15,599 bases of DNA from an uncultured Selenomonadales bacterium (GTDB lineage: Bacteria > Bacillota > Negativicutes > Selenomonadales > Selenomonadaceae): contig CALFJB010000059.1 of assembly GCA_937877565.1 (NCBI GenBank), forward strand, positions 1 through 15,599. The letters are read 5' to 3'. Position numbers and translations under genes: made by a program. Of this stretch, positions 1 to 7,285 are shown piece after piece; the first letter of the stretch is position 1; every line of letters starts with the position of its first letter. The notes beneath the pieces are model-generated. The model did no database searches. It was not told the DNA's origin and saw nothing but the letters and a program-made list of their open reading frames with translations.

Positions 1-40
1 GAGATCTACACTCTTGCCCTACACGACGCTCTTCCGATCT
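1..40. other. Illumina sequencing adapter (contamination)
   Basis: The first 40 bases match the TruSeq adapter, ending in GCTCTTCCGATCT, with one mismatch (CTTGCCC where the adapter has CTTTCCC). On the minus strand it begins AGATCGGAAGAGC, exactly where the trbL reading frame leaves TrbL-like sequence and continues as IGRASCRARV, the well-known translated-adapter tail with one residue changed. This is a library artefact joined to the contig end. Genomic sequence starts at about base 41. Confidence 0.97.
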
Positions 41-1106
41 TGAACGCCACCACGAATATTTTTATCGCCAAGTTGAACATTGTCCCGATTGCTTTTTCCG
101 ACAAAAATTTTAGCTGACTGATTACTCCAAACGACAACAACGGAATGGTTATCAGTGCCATTGTCCAAAATTCGATTCGCACCATGAACATTTCCAACGC
201 TGTCAAAAATAAAATCACGACTGCCGCCACTACGCATACCAAGCCGATTAAAATTGTTAGCAAGTTTTGTTGTTGCGCATGTTCCCAAAATATATTGAAA
301 AAGTTCAGCGCATTTGTAACTATCTGATTTGATTGCACTTCAATATTTGAATCCGGACTTGCCTTATTAAACTCCTTGATCATTTCTTCCGCTCCGCCAG
401 CCGTGTAGCCCATTGTTTCAAATCCCGAACTCAACGCCGGCATTAACTGATAGCTTGAATTTGTTCCAACCCAACTTTGTATTAGAAATATGAAAAAACC
501 AACTTTTAATATCGTTGTAATCAAAAATTTTATCTTGTCACCGGAAACTAAATCGAACGCCACTTTGATTGTTCCATCTATAGTCGCCAATATTAGCGTT
601 AAATTTACTGCGTACGGCGTAATTACCGCCGCACCACTCATTATTACGCCGATATAATATCTCATGAACGGACTCAAAATATCTACTGACGGATCGTCCT
701 CGCTTTTCATTAAAAGTTTGTAATCTTCAATTTTTGTCGGCGCGGTTACAGTCTCTGAACTCCACAAATGTAAAACCAAGTCGCCGAAATTTATCGCAAG
801 ACCTATTCCCAAAATCCAATTCCACAATGTCTTTTTGCCATCTTGAATTCCAAAACAAACCATGCAACCTGCCGCCGCCGTCATTATCACCGAAATTATT
901 TTTGCCGATTCTAAAAGCCCTTTGCTCAAATTGCTAAGTTGTGTTTGAAAAGTTGTTCCAAAGCCCTCTCCTCCGCCCGATAATCCTGCCGTCATTTGAT
1001 TTACCGCAGAATTATTATACGCCGCACTCGCCACGTTCGACAAAATTAAAATTCCTGCCACTATCGCAAGCGGTAAAATATTTTTTCCTACTTTCATGAA
1101 TTTCAT
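41..1106 (-). CDS. trbL: TrbL/VirB6 inner-membrane channel protein, 3' end missing
   Basis: Polytopic inner-membrane component of the conjugation channel, through which substrate is thought to cross the inner membrane. The first ~28 residues form a signal-like hydrophobic segment ending NVASAA. Further hydrophobic stretches follow at about 65-85, 90-112, 155-180, 195-212 and 280-335, as in the TrbL/VirB6 family. About 355 genuine residues are present; the family usually runs longer, so the C-terminus is missing. The frame stays open to a stop inside the adapter, so the last ten apparent residues are false. It starts one base after the trbJ stop (TGA-G-ATG), which suggests translational coupling; a second ATG three codons later (1097) is an equally possible start. 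Placement directly after trbJ matches the trbJ-trbL order of IncP plasmids. I am confident of the family, less so of the exact start. Confidence 0.88.
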
Positions 1107-1107
1107 C

Positions 1108-1860
1108 TCACTTTGAATTTTCCACCCATCTTTTTGAAATGTTTGTCGAATTCTTCAAAATTCTTTCGCTTTCTGCTTGTTCTTGTATTTTTGAATCGTA
1201 ATAAGCTGCCATTGATGCTGTCATGTGAGCTTTTGCCCTATTTCCTGCCGTCACGCTCTGCAAAATATCGTATAAAATATAATTTCCAGCTTGCAAGGCT
1301 TGTTGTTGTCCTTCCGCACTGTTCGATGCCTCCAACGCTTTTTTTGCGTCATCCATGTTCTGCCTATCAAATTGAATCGTTTGTTGTGCCACCTGCGCCG
1401 CGCTCTTACTAGCCTCGTGAATTGCCTTTTGTCTTTTTTGCTCTTGAACAACAATATCGTAAACCGTCATATTACCATTGATGACATCTTCAATATTCCC
1501 GATTCGCTCATCCCACTGCGCTTGTACTGACTTGCTTTTGTCGTTCAAAATTCCTTCAGGCAAAATTGCATCGCCCGACAGCGGAATTTTTTCTTTTTCC
1601 TCGTTCCTCTTCATCAGTGTTTCCAACATTGACACGTTAAGTTTTTTCAGGTTCAAAATTTGTAACGCGACCTGTTTTTGCTCTTCAGTCAAAATATTTG
1701 CGGTCTGAATCGCAGTCTTAATTGCCTCCTCAATATTTCTTTCGTCAATAACTGCAATTGCCGCTTCTGCCCTTTGGCTTATCGGCAACATTGATGTAAA
1801 ACAAGCCCCAACTCCTACTACTGCCGCACTTACTAATGCCGATTTCTTTATCCAAGACAT
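1108..1860 (-). CDS. trbJ: TrbJ/VirB5-type pilus-associated protein
   Basis: 250-aa exported protein of the TrbJ/VirB5 family, expected in the periplasm and at the pilus tip or base. The N-terminus has a basic start (MSWIKK), a hydrophobic core and a likely signal-peptidase site after AEA at residues 31-33, followed by the TrbJ-like stretch IAVIDERNIEEAIKTAIQTA. The rest is rich in Gln, Glu, Lys and Ala and mostly helical, as in VirB5. VGAC at residues 17-20 also resembles a lipobox, so a lipoprotein form cannot be excluded. The ATG is preceded by GGAGGG at an 8-base spacing, a convincing start. It heads its own transcription unit: a terminator and the shared 19-bp element lie upstream, and trbL follows after one base. 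The family call rests on the N-terminal pattern and gene order. Confidence 0.82.
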   Translation of the reverse strand: MSWIKKSALVSAAVVGVGACFTSMLPISQRAEAAIAVIDERNIEEAIKTAIQTANILTEEQKQVALQILNLKKLNVSMLETLMKRNEEKEKIPLSGDAILPEGILNDKSKSVQAQWDERIGNIEDVINGNMTVYDIVVQEQKRQKAIHEASKSAAQVAQQTIQFDRQNMDDAKKALEASNSAEGQQQALQAGNYILYDILQSVTAGNRAKAHMTASMAAYYDSKIQEQAESERILKNSTNISKRWVENSK

Positions 1861-1933
1861 AATTTTTTCCCTCCGTTATCTCGTCCTAAAATATTTTCAA
1901 GCGCACTGTAATGTAACCCACTTTTGATCGCTT

Positions 1934-1952
1934 AAAATCTTATTTTTTTGCT
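1934..1952 (-). promoter_or_regulatory. Shared 19-bp upstream element, trbJ copy
   Basis: Minus strand reads AGCAAAAAAATAAGATTTT, identical to copies before trbC (6307-6325) and traF (13767-13785). It ends 73 bases before the trbJ ATG and directly follows a terminator, so it lies where the trbJ-trbL promoter should be. The A-tract resembles an UP element or a regulator site. I cannot place a convincing -35/-10 pair. The role is inferred from position and repetition. Confidence 0.65.
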
Positions 1953-1961
1953 TTTTTCTGC

Positions 1962-1998
1962 AAACAAAAAAGTCGGCTGAAATTTTTTCAACCGACTT
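1962..1998 (-). terminator. Rho-independent terminator after the trbC-trbE block
   Basis: Inverted repeat of 13 bp, arms 1970-1982 and 1986-1998, with a 3-base loop and one wobble pair on the minus strand. On that strand it is followed by TTTTTTGTTTG. It begins five bases after the stop of the 37-aa peptide gene, so it ends the trbC-trbD-trbE unit and separates it from trbJ. Confidence 0.88.
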
Positions 1999-2003
1999 CA
2001 ATT

Positions 2004-2117
2004 TTATTTCTTCTCAAGTTCTGCTACTCGTTCACGCAACTCTATTATTATTCCTTCGTCGCGATTTAATCTGTACGCCAAATAAAGCACCGCCACTGCT
2101 AAAAATCCTGTTATCAA
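2004..2117 (-). CDS. Small single-span membrane peptide, TTG start
   Basis: A 37-residue ORF starting at TTG, easily missed because of its size and start codon. The sequence begins MITGFLAVAVLYLAYRLNRD, one clear membrane span, and continues with a charged helix ending ELRERVAELEKK that could form a short coiled coil. GGAGGAG lies six bases before the TTG, inside the last virB4 codons, and the TTG overlaps the virB4 TGA, so the two look translationally coupled. A terminator follows at once, making it the last gene of the trbC block. I do not recognise a family. Small membrane proteins near trbJ-trbL include the entry-exclusion lipoprotein TrbK, but this peptide has no lipobox cysteine, so that link is only positional. 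Confidence 0.65.
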   Translation of the reverse strand: MITGFLAVAVLYLAYRLNRDEGIIIELRERVAELEKK

Positions 2118-4540
2118 AAAAATCTCCTCCGCTCCTTTTCCACCTCCGGCAACGAAATATTCCTATACTCCAGCCAGTGCCGATTGAAATTTCCCTGCCC
2201 ATATTGATCCAAAATTTCTTGCGCTTTTTTATTGTCAGCTTTATTTACTGCGACATACGCCAGCGAAATCGGACAATTTTCTAACGCTAAGTCATACAAT
2301 CTGCAACCCAGTGGTGACACATAATAGTATTGCTTTTTCTTCACCGCGCCCGCAATTATTTCTACTTGCCGCTGATTCAGCCCGAACATAAAATATTTTT
2401 CCTTCAAACTTTCCTCCAATGCTTTATCATTAGGCAAAAATATTTGACTCGGACACGATTCCAAAACCGTCGAAAAAATTGGACTTTCAACAATGTCCGT
2501 TAATGATTGCGTTGCAAAAACTACTGATGCATTTGCTTTTCTCAATACTTTCAGCCATTCACGAATTTTTTGCGCGAATTGTTCGTTGTCAAAAAATACC
2601 CAGCACTCATCCAAAATGATAAGCGTCGGCGCACCTGTTAAGCTCTGTTCTATTCTATGAAAAATATACATCAATGTTGATCCGACTATCGCCGGCGTAT
2701 TCATAAGCTTTTCCATTTCAAAGCTTTGCCAAGATGAAAGTTGCAAACTGTCTGTATCCGCGTCAAAAATTTCTCCATACGCTCCCGAAATTGTCAACGG
2801 TTGCAGTGCCGTCTTTAATTCCACTGATTGAATTGCATTTACCAAATTTGTCATTCTCCGAAAACTTTTGTCCGAATATGACGCAACTACATTCAACGCA
2901 TTCCAGATCAATTTTTTATGTTCAGGTGTAATTTTCAAATTTTCTTGTCGAATAAAATCACACAACCATTCCTGCACCCACTGCCTCTCTTTGTCATTGT
3001 CAATTTGTGCCAGTGGCTGAAATGATAAATGCTTACTTTCATTGCCCAAATCAAAAAATTTGCCGCCAACTCCTGCAGTCAACACCATCGATGACGCTCC
3101 CTTATCAAAGATAAAAATTCTTGCGTCTTTATATTTTCTGAACGATGCGGCGATTATGTTTAGCTGAACACTTTTTCCCGCACCAGTCGGTCCGACTATC
3201 AAAGTATGTCCAACGTCACCGACGTGCAAAGATAATCTGAATGGAGTATTCCCTGCCGTTTGCGTGTAAATTAACGCTGGAGCATTGAAATGTTTGTTGC
3301 GCGGCTCTCCTGCCCAAATATCCGAGATTGGCATCATATGTACTAAATTTGCGCACGACACCATTGGTCGCCGTATAAATCTTCCAACATTTCCCGGTAA
3401 ACTGCCTGCCCATGCGTCAACCGCGTTTAAATCTTCAATCTTTGCTTGAAATCCCAAGTTGATTAAAGTCTGTTCGACTAACTGTGCTTTTGTGTTCACA
3501 GTCTCATAATCTTCGTCCATTACTACTATCATTGCCGAATAATAGCCGTAGCTTGTTATATTTGCCTCTACTGCCGTTATCGCGTCTTTCACTTCGTCAA
3601 ATTTCATTACCGCATTTTCATTTAAATTTTCCGGCGTTTCTCGGTCGAGTACCAATTCTTTGAACATTGCCGACAACGGTTTTATTTTTCCGTACCAGCC
3701 TTTTTTGACTCGCGTTAATTCTTCTATCGAATCTTGCTTTGAAAGGCAAAAAAATCTCGTCACCCATCTATATGAAAAATCCAGCTGATTTAACCTGTCG
3801 AATATTCCAAATACTGAATTTCCCAAGTATCCCGTTGGCACTATCACTCTGACGTGTTTTTTACCAAGTCGCGGCTCAAGTCCGCCGTAAAAATCCGAGT
3901 CATACAAATAATTGTCCAACAATAAATTTTTTTCAGGAATTCTCATCGGGCGAGGATCATCGGACACGCACGAATGCAAATATGTTAGCATTTCATCTTG
4001 ATTCAAAAAATGTGCAGGAATCCTCAACGACGTGAAAATTCCCATCAATTTATCAACCACCGCTGCGAACGCTTCAATATTGTCCCCTACAGAAATTTCT
4101 TTGTGTTTTGCTCCCTCAACTACAAACTCCTTAATTTTTCCTTCTTGATCATTCGGCGGCATCCAATAAGCAGTTGCATAATAATTGCTTTCGTAGTGCT
4201 TACCGTCAGAGAAAAAATTTTTTCGCTCCTCGTCCATCGCCTTTGTAATTTTGTCGGGAAAAAATACATCTGTCGCATAATTTGTTGACGCTACCCTCTG
4301 TGCCTCAAAATACAACACCCAGCCTGTACTCAATCTTTGAAATGACGTGTTGAGTTGTTGTGTGATAATTGCGAGTTGCTCTTTTATCGCCGAATTTAAA
4401 TCTGGTCCGCGATATTTCCACGTCGTCTGCAAACTCCCATCCTTATTCAGAACTATTGCCGGAGTGTGAATTATTTTTGCGTATGGCATCGTGTACTTGA
4501 AATATTCTTTCTTTCGCTTAAACCTGTCCATTCGATACAT
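2114..4540 (-). CDS. trbE: TrbE/VirB4 conjugation ATPase
   Basis: 808-aa VirB4/TrbE ATPase that drives pilus assembly and substrate transfer at the inner membrane. The CagE/TrbE N-terminal domain covers roughly residues 20-385 and includes GSLPG at 379-383. The AAA+ domain follows, with Walker A GPTGAGKS at 450-457 and Walker B LIILDE at 640-645, then an ATQS sensor-like motif near 676. Length is normal for the family. The open frame extends 36 codons further upstream, but that part lies within the preceding gene and reads unlike VirB4. I chose the ATG at 4540 (MYRMDRF), which overlaps the upstream stop by 23 bases; 4531 and 4489 are alternatives, and no candidate has an ideally spaced ribosome site (GGAGG lies 15 bases before 4540). 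The preceding gene is a paralogue of its N-terminal domain. Confidence 0.95.
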   Translation of the reverse strand: MYRMDRFKRKKEYFKYTMPYAKIIHTPAIVLNKDGSLQTTWKYRGPDLNSAIKEQLAIITQQLNTSFQRLSTGWVLYFEAQRVASTNYATDVFFPDKITKAMDEERKNFFSDGKHYESNYYATAYWMPPNDQEGKIKEFVVEGAKHKEISVGDNIEAFAAVVDKLMGIFTSLRIPAHFLNQDEMLTYLHSCVSDDPRPMRIPEKNLLLDNYLYDSDFYGGLEPRLGKKHVRVIVPTGYLGNSVFGIFDRLNQLDFSYRWVTRFFCLSKQDSIEELTRVKKGWYGKIKPLSAMFKELVLDRETPENLNENAVMKFDEVKDAITAVEANITSYGYYSAMIVVMDEDYETVNTKAQLVEQTLINLGFQAKIEDLNAVDAWAGSLPGNVGRFIRRPMVSCANLVHMMPISDIWAGEPRNKHFNAPALIYTQTAGNTPFRLSLHVGDVGHTLIVGPTGAGKSVQLNIIAASFRKYKDARIFIFDKGASSMVLTAGVGGKFFDLGNESKHLSFQPLAQIDNDKERQWVQEWLCDFIRQENLKITPEHKKLIWNALNVVASYSDKSFRRMTNLVNAIQSVELKTALQPLTISGAYGEIFDADTDSLQLSSWQSFEMEKLMNTPAIVGSTLMYIFHRIEQSLTGAPTLIILDECWVFFDNEQFAQKIREWLKVLRKANASVVFATQSLTDIVESPIFSTVLESCPSQIFLPNDKALEESLKEKYFMFGLNQRQVEIIAGAVKKKQYYYVSPLGCRLYDLALENCPISLAYVAVNKADNKKAQEILDQYGQGNFNRHWLEYRNISLPEVEKERRRFF

Positions 4541-5582
4541 TTTCTTGATCCATTTCCTCCAAAAGCTTTTTGAATTTGTGTTCCTGCTGATCAGACTTCT
4601 CTGGCTCTCTGTGCAAAATAAATTTTTCCATAGAATCAAATCCCACAAGCGGCGGCGTTATATTCGCTAAGTACATTCCTGGCAAACTACCCCACCACAC
4701 ATCTTTCAAATTATAATGCTCGAACACGAAGGAAAATCCTTGCGTTCGAAAATATTTCGTCACATTCGCTTGAAAATTCTCATACTCTGTTGAGTCCAAG
4801 CTGAAAATAAATCCATTCCAACAATAGCCATTTAACTCCGACAAAATTTCCCGTTTAATTTCATCCAGCATTATTTTTCTGTGCGGACACCACTTCTCAC
4901 AATATTTTTTCATCTCAACTGCAGATTCTTTCTCATCAAAGAGCAAAATTCGTCGAACATATCGGTACGAAAAATTTTTCAATCGCTCGAAAATTTCCCA
5001 CACTCTCGGCAAATCAGGCAAACTCACGATTAAAATTTTCTTTCCATTTATGAAAATGTCATTTGCTTTGAATTGAAATTTTATATCCTGTGACAAAAGT
5101 GCGTCCATATACAATGGCACTTCAGACATTGTCACTTCATTTTTTTCAAGCGTCAACGTGAACGATAAAAAATTCATCAACTCTTGATATTTTAGCAATT
5201 TTGCTTGCGTGACTTTTGAAAATTCCGTGCAAATTTTTTCTACTGTCGTTCCAAAATATTCAAGAAAATCTTTTTTCGCGACTTCTTCGCCGAGCGTATT
5301 TTCTATATTCAGCTTGAGTTTTGTTTCAAACGGATTCCAAAAAATTACCAGAAAATCTCTATCCCCGTCAGAATTATGTTGCCTCTCATTCCAAATCGCC
5401 CAACCTCTGCGAAATTTTGGCAACCCCAACTTTCTCGACAAATAATCTTTTTCGTACGGCTCATACTCAATCACGCTGAAACAGCTTCCGTCTTTCTGTT
5501 GCATGACGTGTGGTAAAGTTATTCCTCCCCATATCAAGCCGTCCGACACTTCGTCATTAATTTCAAATTCTTTCAAACTCAT
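4518..5582 (-). CDS. ATPase-less VirB4 N-terminal-domain paralogue
   Basis: 354-aa protein that resembles the N-terminal (CagE/TrbE) domain of the VirB4 encoded next to it but has no Walker motifs. By eye, matched blocks include FRRGWAIWNERQ with LSTGWVLYFEAQR, FSYRYVRRILLF (204-215) with FSYRWVTRFFCL, and LKDVWWGSLPG (292-302) with AVDAWAGSLPG, in the same order and at similar spacing. It ends about where the VirB4 ATPase domain would begin. It is not a fragment split by one frameshift, because the downstream VirB4 has its own complete N-domain. GAGG precedes the ATG by 7 bases and includes part of the trbD stop codon region, so it is coupled to trbD; it then overlaps trbE. A structural partner of VirB3/VirB4 is a plausible inference. 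An old tandem duplication that lost the ATPase half is the likely origin. Confidence 0.85.
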   Translation of the reverse strand: MSLKEFEINDEVSDGLIWGGITLPHVMQQKDGSCFSVIEYEPYEKDYLSRKLGLPKFRRGWAIWNERQHNSDGDRDFLVIFWNPFETKLKLNIENTLGEEVAKKDFLEYFGTTVEKICTEFSKVTQAKLLKYQELMNFLSFTLTLEKNEVTMSEVPLYMDALLSQDIKFQFKANDIFINGKKILIVSLPDLPRVWEIFERLKNFSYRYVRRILLFDEKESAVEMKKYCEKWCPHRKIMLDEIKREILSELNGYCWNGFIFSLDSTEYENFQANVTKYFRTQGFSFVFEHYNLKDVWWGSLPGMYLANITPPLVGFDSMEKFILHREPEKSDQQEHKFKKLLEEMDQENVSNGQV

Positions 5583-5591
5583 AAAAAATCC

Positions 5592-5864
5592 TCAAGTGCA
5601 GTAATAATTTTTCTTGCTTTGATACACTTTCAAGCAGTCAAAAAATTGGTCGTCGTTTCTCGCAACATAAATACAACCGAAGTGGAATATCAACGACACC
5701 GGCACGATGTACCAAAAATGAAAATTGATTATGAATAAAAAAGCTATAAGCGCATTGATCATTATCGCACTTCTCGGTGCACCTAAGAATAAAATTTGCT
5801 CTGTTAGTGAGCGATAGAACGGCAATTCAAACCATGCCACATTTTTGGTTTCTTCCTTGTTCAT
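5592..5864 (-). CDS. trbD: TrbD/VirB3 inner-membrane protein
   Basis: 90-aa TrbD/VirB3 family protein, a small inner-membrane partner of VirB4. The family pattern is visible: a short N-terminus with FELPFYRSLTEQILFLGAPR, then a hydrophobic region at about 30-68 forming one or two spans, and a short charged C-terminus (VARNDDQFFDCLKVYQ). The position between trbC and trbE homologues is the classical order. An in-frame GTG lies one codon earlier (5867), but GAGG is spaced 8 bases from the ATG at 5864, which I prefer. The stop codon TGA overlaps the GAGG ribosome site of the next gene, which points to coupled translation with the VirB4-like paralogue. Confidence 0.9.
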   Translation of the reverse strand: MNKEETKNVAWFELPFYRSLTEQILFLGAPRSAIMINALIAFLFIINFHFWYIVPVSLIFHFGCIYVARNDDQFFDCLKVYQSKKNYYCT

Positions 5865-5874
5865 CACGCTTACC

Positions 5875-6243
5875 TCACGGAATTAAAAATCCTGTAGTCT
5901 GACTGATGAAAGTCGCCGCTCCTAATGCTACCGAGCCGCCGCCGACTACTCTCATTGCTGTTTTTGTAATTTGATTTTCAATATTTAACGCCCACGATGC
6001 CGCACCTGTTGCCGCTCCTATTGTCACGATTGCCTTCGGTACAGGTCCAGACATCAACGTTTCCATTCTATTTAGAGGTTCTGTAATTACTGAAATATTA
6101 CTGCTTGCTGATGCTGTTTGTGCATAACTCACTGAATCCGGCATAATCACGACTGCCGCAACTGCCAGTCCGATTCTCGCCAAAGTCCAACGATTTTCTT
6201 TCAAAAATTTTTCTGCCTTGTCTTTAAAATTTTTTGTATTCAT
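5875..6243 (-). CDS. trbC: TrbC/VirB2 major pilin precursor
   Basis: 122-aa prepilin of the TrbC/VirB2 family, the pilus subunit. A long signal segment (residues 1-41: basic start, hydrophobic core LARIGLAVAAVVIM, likely cleavage after SVSYA) precedes a mature part with two hydrophobic helices, about 68-86 and 95-115, separated by a short polar loop, the usual VirB2 layout. The frame is open 17 codons further upstream, but GGAGGT lies 7 bases before the ATG at 6243, which fixes that start. It heads a transcription unit preceded by the shared 19-bp element. A TraF-type peptidase is encoded upstream, and in RP4 TraF cyclises TrbC, so this pilin may also be circular; that is an inference. Confidence 0.9.
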   Translation of the reverse strand: MNTKNFKDKAEKFLKENRWTLARIGLAVAAVVIMPDSVSYAQTASASSNISVITEPLNRMETLMSGPVPKAIVTIGAATGAASWALNIENQITKTAMRVVGGGSVALGAATFISQTTGFLIP

Positions 6244-6306
6244 TGTTTTGACCTCCAAAATTTTTTGTTTTTCAACCTCAATAGGATGTAACAAATTTGC
6301 TTGCTC

Positions 6307-6325
6307 AAAATCTTATTTTTTTGCT
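6307..6325 (-). promoter_or_regulatory. Shared 19-bp upstream element, trbC copy
   Basis: Second identical copy of AGCAAAAAAATAAGATTTT, ending 63 bases before the trbC ATG. With the trbJ copy the identity extends to 23 bases. No terminator separates it from trbB, so trbC may be transcribed both by read-through and from a promoter here. Downstream it shares GTTACAT-N10-TTGAAAA with the trbJ leader. Confidence 0.65.
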
Positions 6326-6328
6326 TTT

Positions 6329-7285
6329 TCAAGTTAGCCTTTTTAAATTGTATTCTTTACTAGCGGCGTTATAGCCGTTTACTTCGATTATCTCTTCAAC
6401 AATTCTCCGATTTCCCAAATATTTCAAGTAAACGATCATGTTAACCGCTTGTCCTATCGTGGCTTGTTGTGGATTTTGCGACACTCGCGTCGTCATATTT
6501 TCCAATCTCAATAATGTATCTTTAGCGGAGTTTGAATGTATTGTAGAACAACCTCCACCGTGCCCCGTTGACCATGCATCAAGTAATGCCAACGCCTCGC
6601 CACCGCGAACTTCTCCGACTACTATTCTATCAGGTGTCATTCTCAAAACACTCCGTAAACAATCTGACATAGTGAAAGTCCTCATCGTTCGCATCGACAC
6701 GCAGTCCGCCGCTGTGCATTGTAATTCCGGCGTATCCTCTATCAATATTACTCGATCATTCAACTTTGAAATTTCCGCAAGTAGTGCATTCAACAATGTT
6801 GTTTTGCCGCTTTTCGTTCCTCCTGCTGCGATTATATTTTTCTTGTCGCGGATCGCCTGAATTATTATTTCACGCTGATTTTCCGTCAAAATTTCTTGCT
6901 CGACATAATCTTTCAGCGTAAATATTTTTTTCGGGTGTTTGCGAATATTTAGAGTTGGCGATAAAACTATTCTTGGCAGATTTCCCTCAAATCTGCACTT
7001 GTCAAAAAATTTATTGCGCGGTATTTCTGCGTCGAGTGTAGGTTTTTCTTCCGTTACAAGTTGATTAGTCAACGCTGCCACGTTCAATATTATTTGCTTG
7101 ACCTGCGCCGCGCTAATTATTTTTTCAGTACATTCCCTACCGCGAAAACTATCTGTCCAAACTTTACCATCGGGATTGATATATATTTCAAAAATGCTGT
7201 CGTCCTGCAAAAGCGGCATTATCTCACCAAGACAATTTGCTAGCGTCATCATCGTTATTTCAAATGTTTCATTGTCACTTTCCAT
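6329..7285 (-). CDS. trbB: TrbB/VirB11 hexameric secretion ATPase
   Basis: 318-aa VirB11/TrbB/GspE-type traffic ATPase, cytoplasmic, which powers pilus assembly and switches the machine to DNA transfer. Motifs appear in the expected order: Walker A GGTKSGKTT at 155-163, Asp box LIEDTPEL at 191-198, Walker B region RIVVGEVRGGEA at 220-231, and His box GHGGGCSTIHSNS at 241-253. Walker A carries Lys158 where Gly is common; this is probably neutral. The N-terminal domain fills residues 1-130, and total length is standard. The ATG overlaps the end of traG by 11 bases, so translation is probably coupled; the ribosome site is weak. It is the last gene of the traF-trbB block before the element preceding trbC. 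Confidence 0.96.
   Translation of the reverse strand: MESDNETFEITMMTLANCLGEIMPLLQDDSIFEIYINPDGKVWTDSFRGRECTEKIISAAQVKQIILNVAALTNQLVTEEKPTLDAEIPRNKFFDKCRFEGNLPRIVLSPTLNIRKHPKKIFTLKDYVEQEILTENQREIIIQAIRDKKNIIAAGGTKSGKTTLLNALLAEISKLNDRVILIEDTPELQCTAADCVSMRTMRTFTMSDCLRSVLRMTPDRIVVGEVRGGEALALLDAWSTGHGGGCSTIHSNSAKDTLLRLENMTTRVSQNPQQATIGQAVNMIVYLKYLGNRRIVEEIIEVNGYNAASKEYNLKRLT

Noticed and set aside
1251..1530. Overlapping small frames on both strands within trbJ
   Set aside because: They lack ribosome sites and family features and lie within a well-supported gene.
4541..4648. 36-codon upstream extension of VirB4
   Set aside because: It lies entirely within the preceding VirB4-like gene and shows no VirB4 similarity; ATG 4540 is a better start.
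4518..5582. Paralogue as the 5' half of a frameshifted virB4
   Set aside because: The downstream VirB4 already contains its own full N-terminal domain, so the two are duplicates, not halves.
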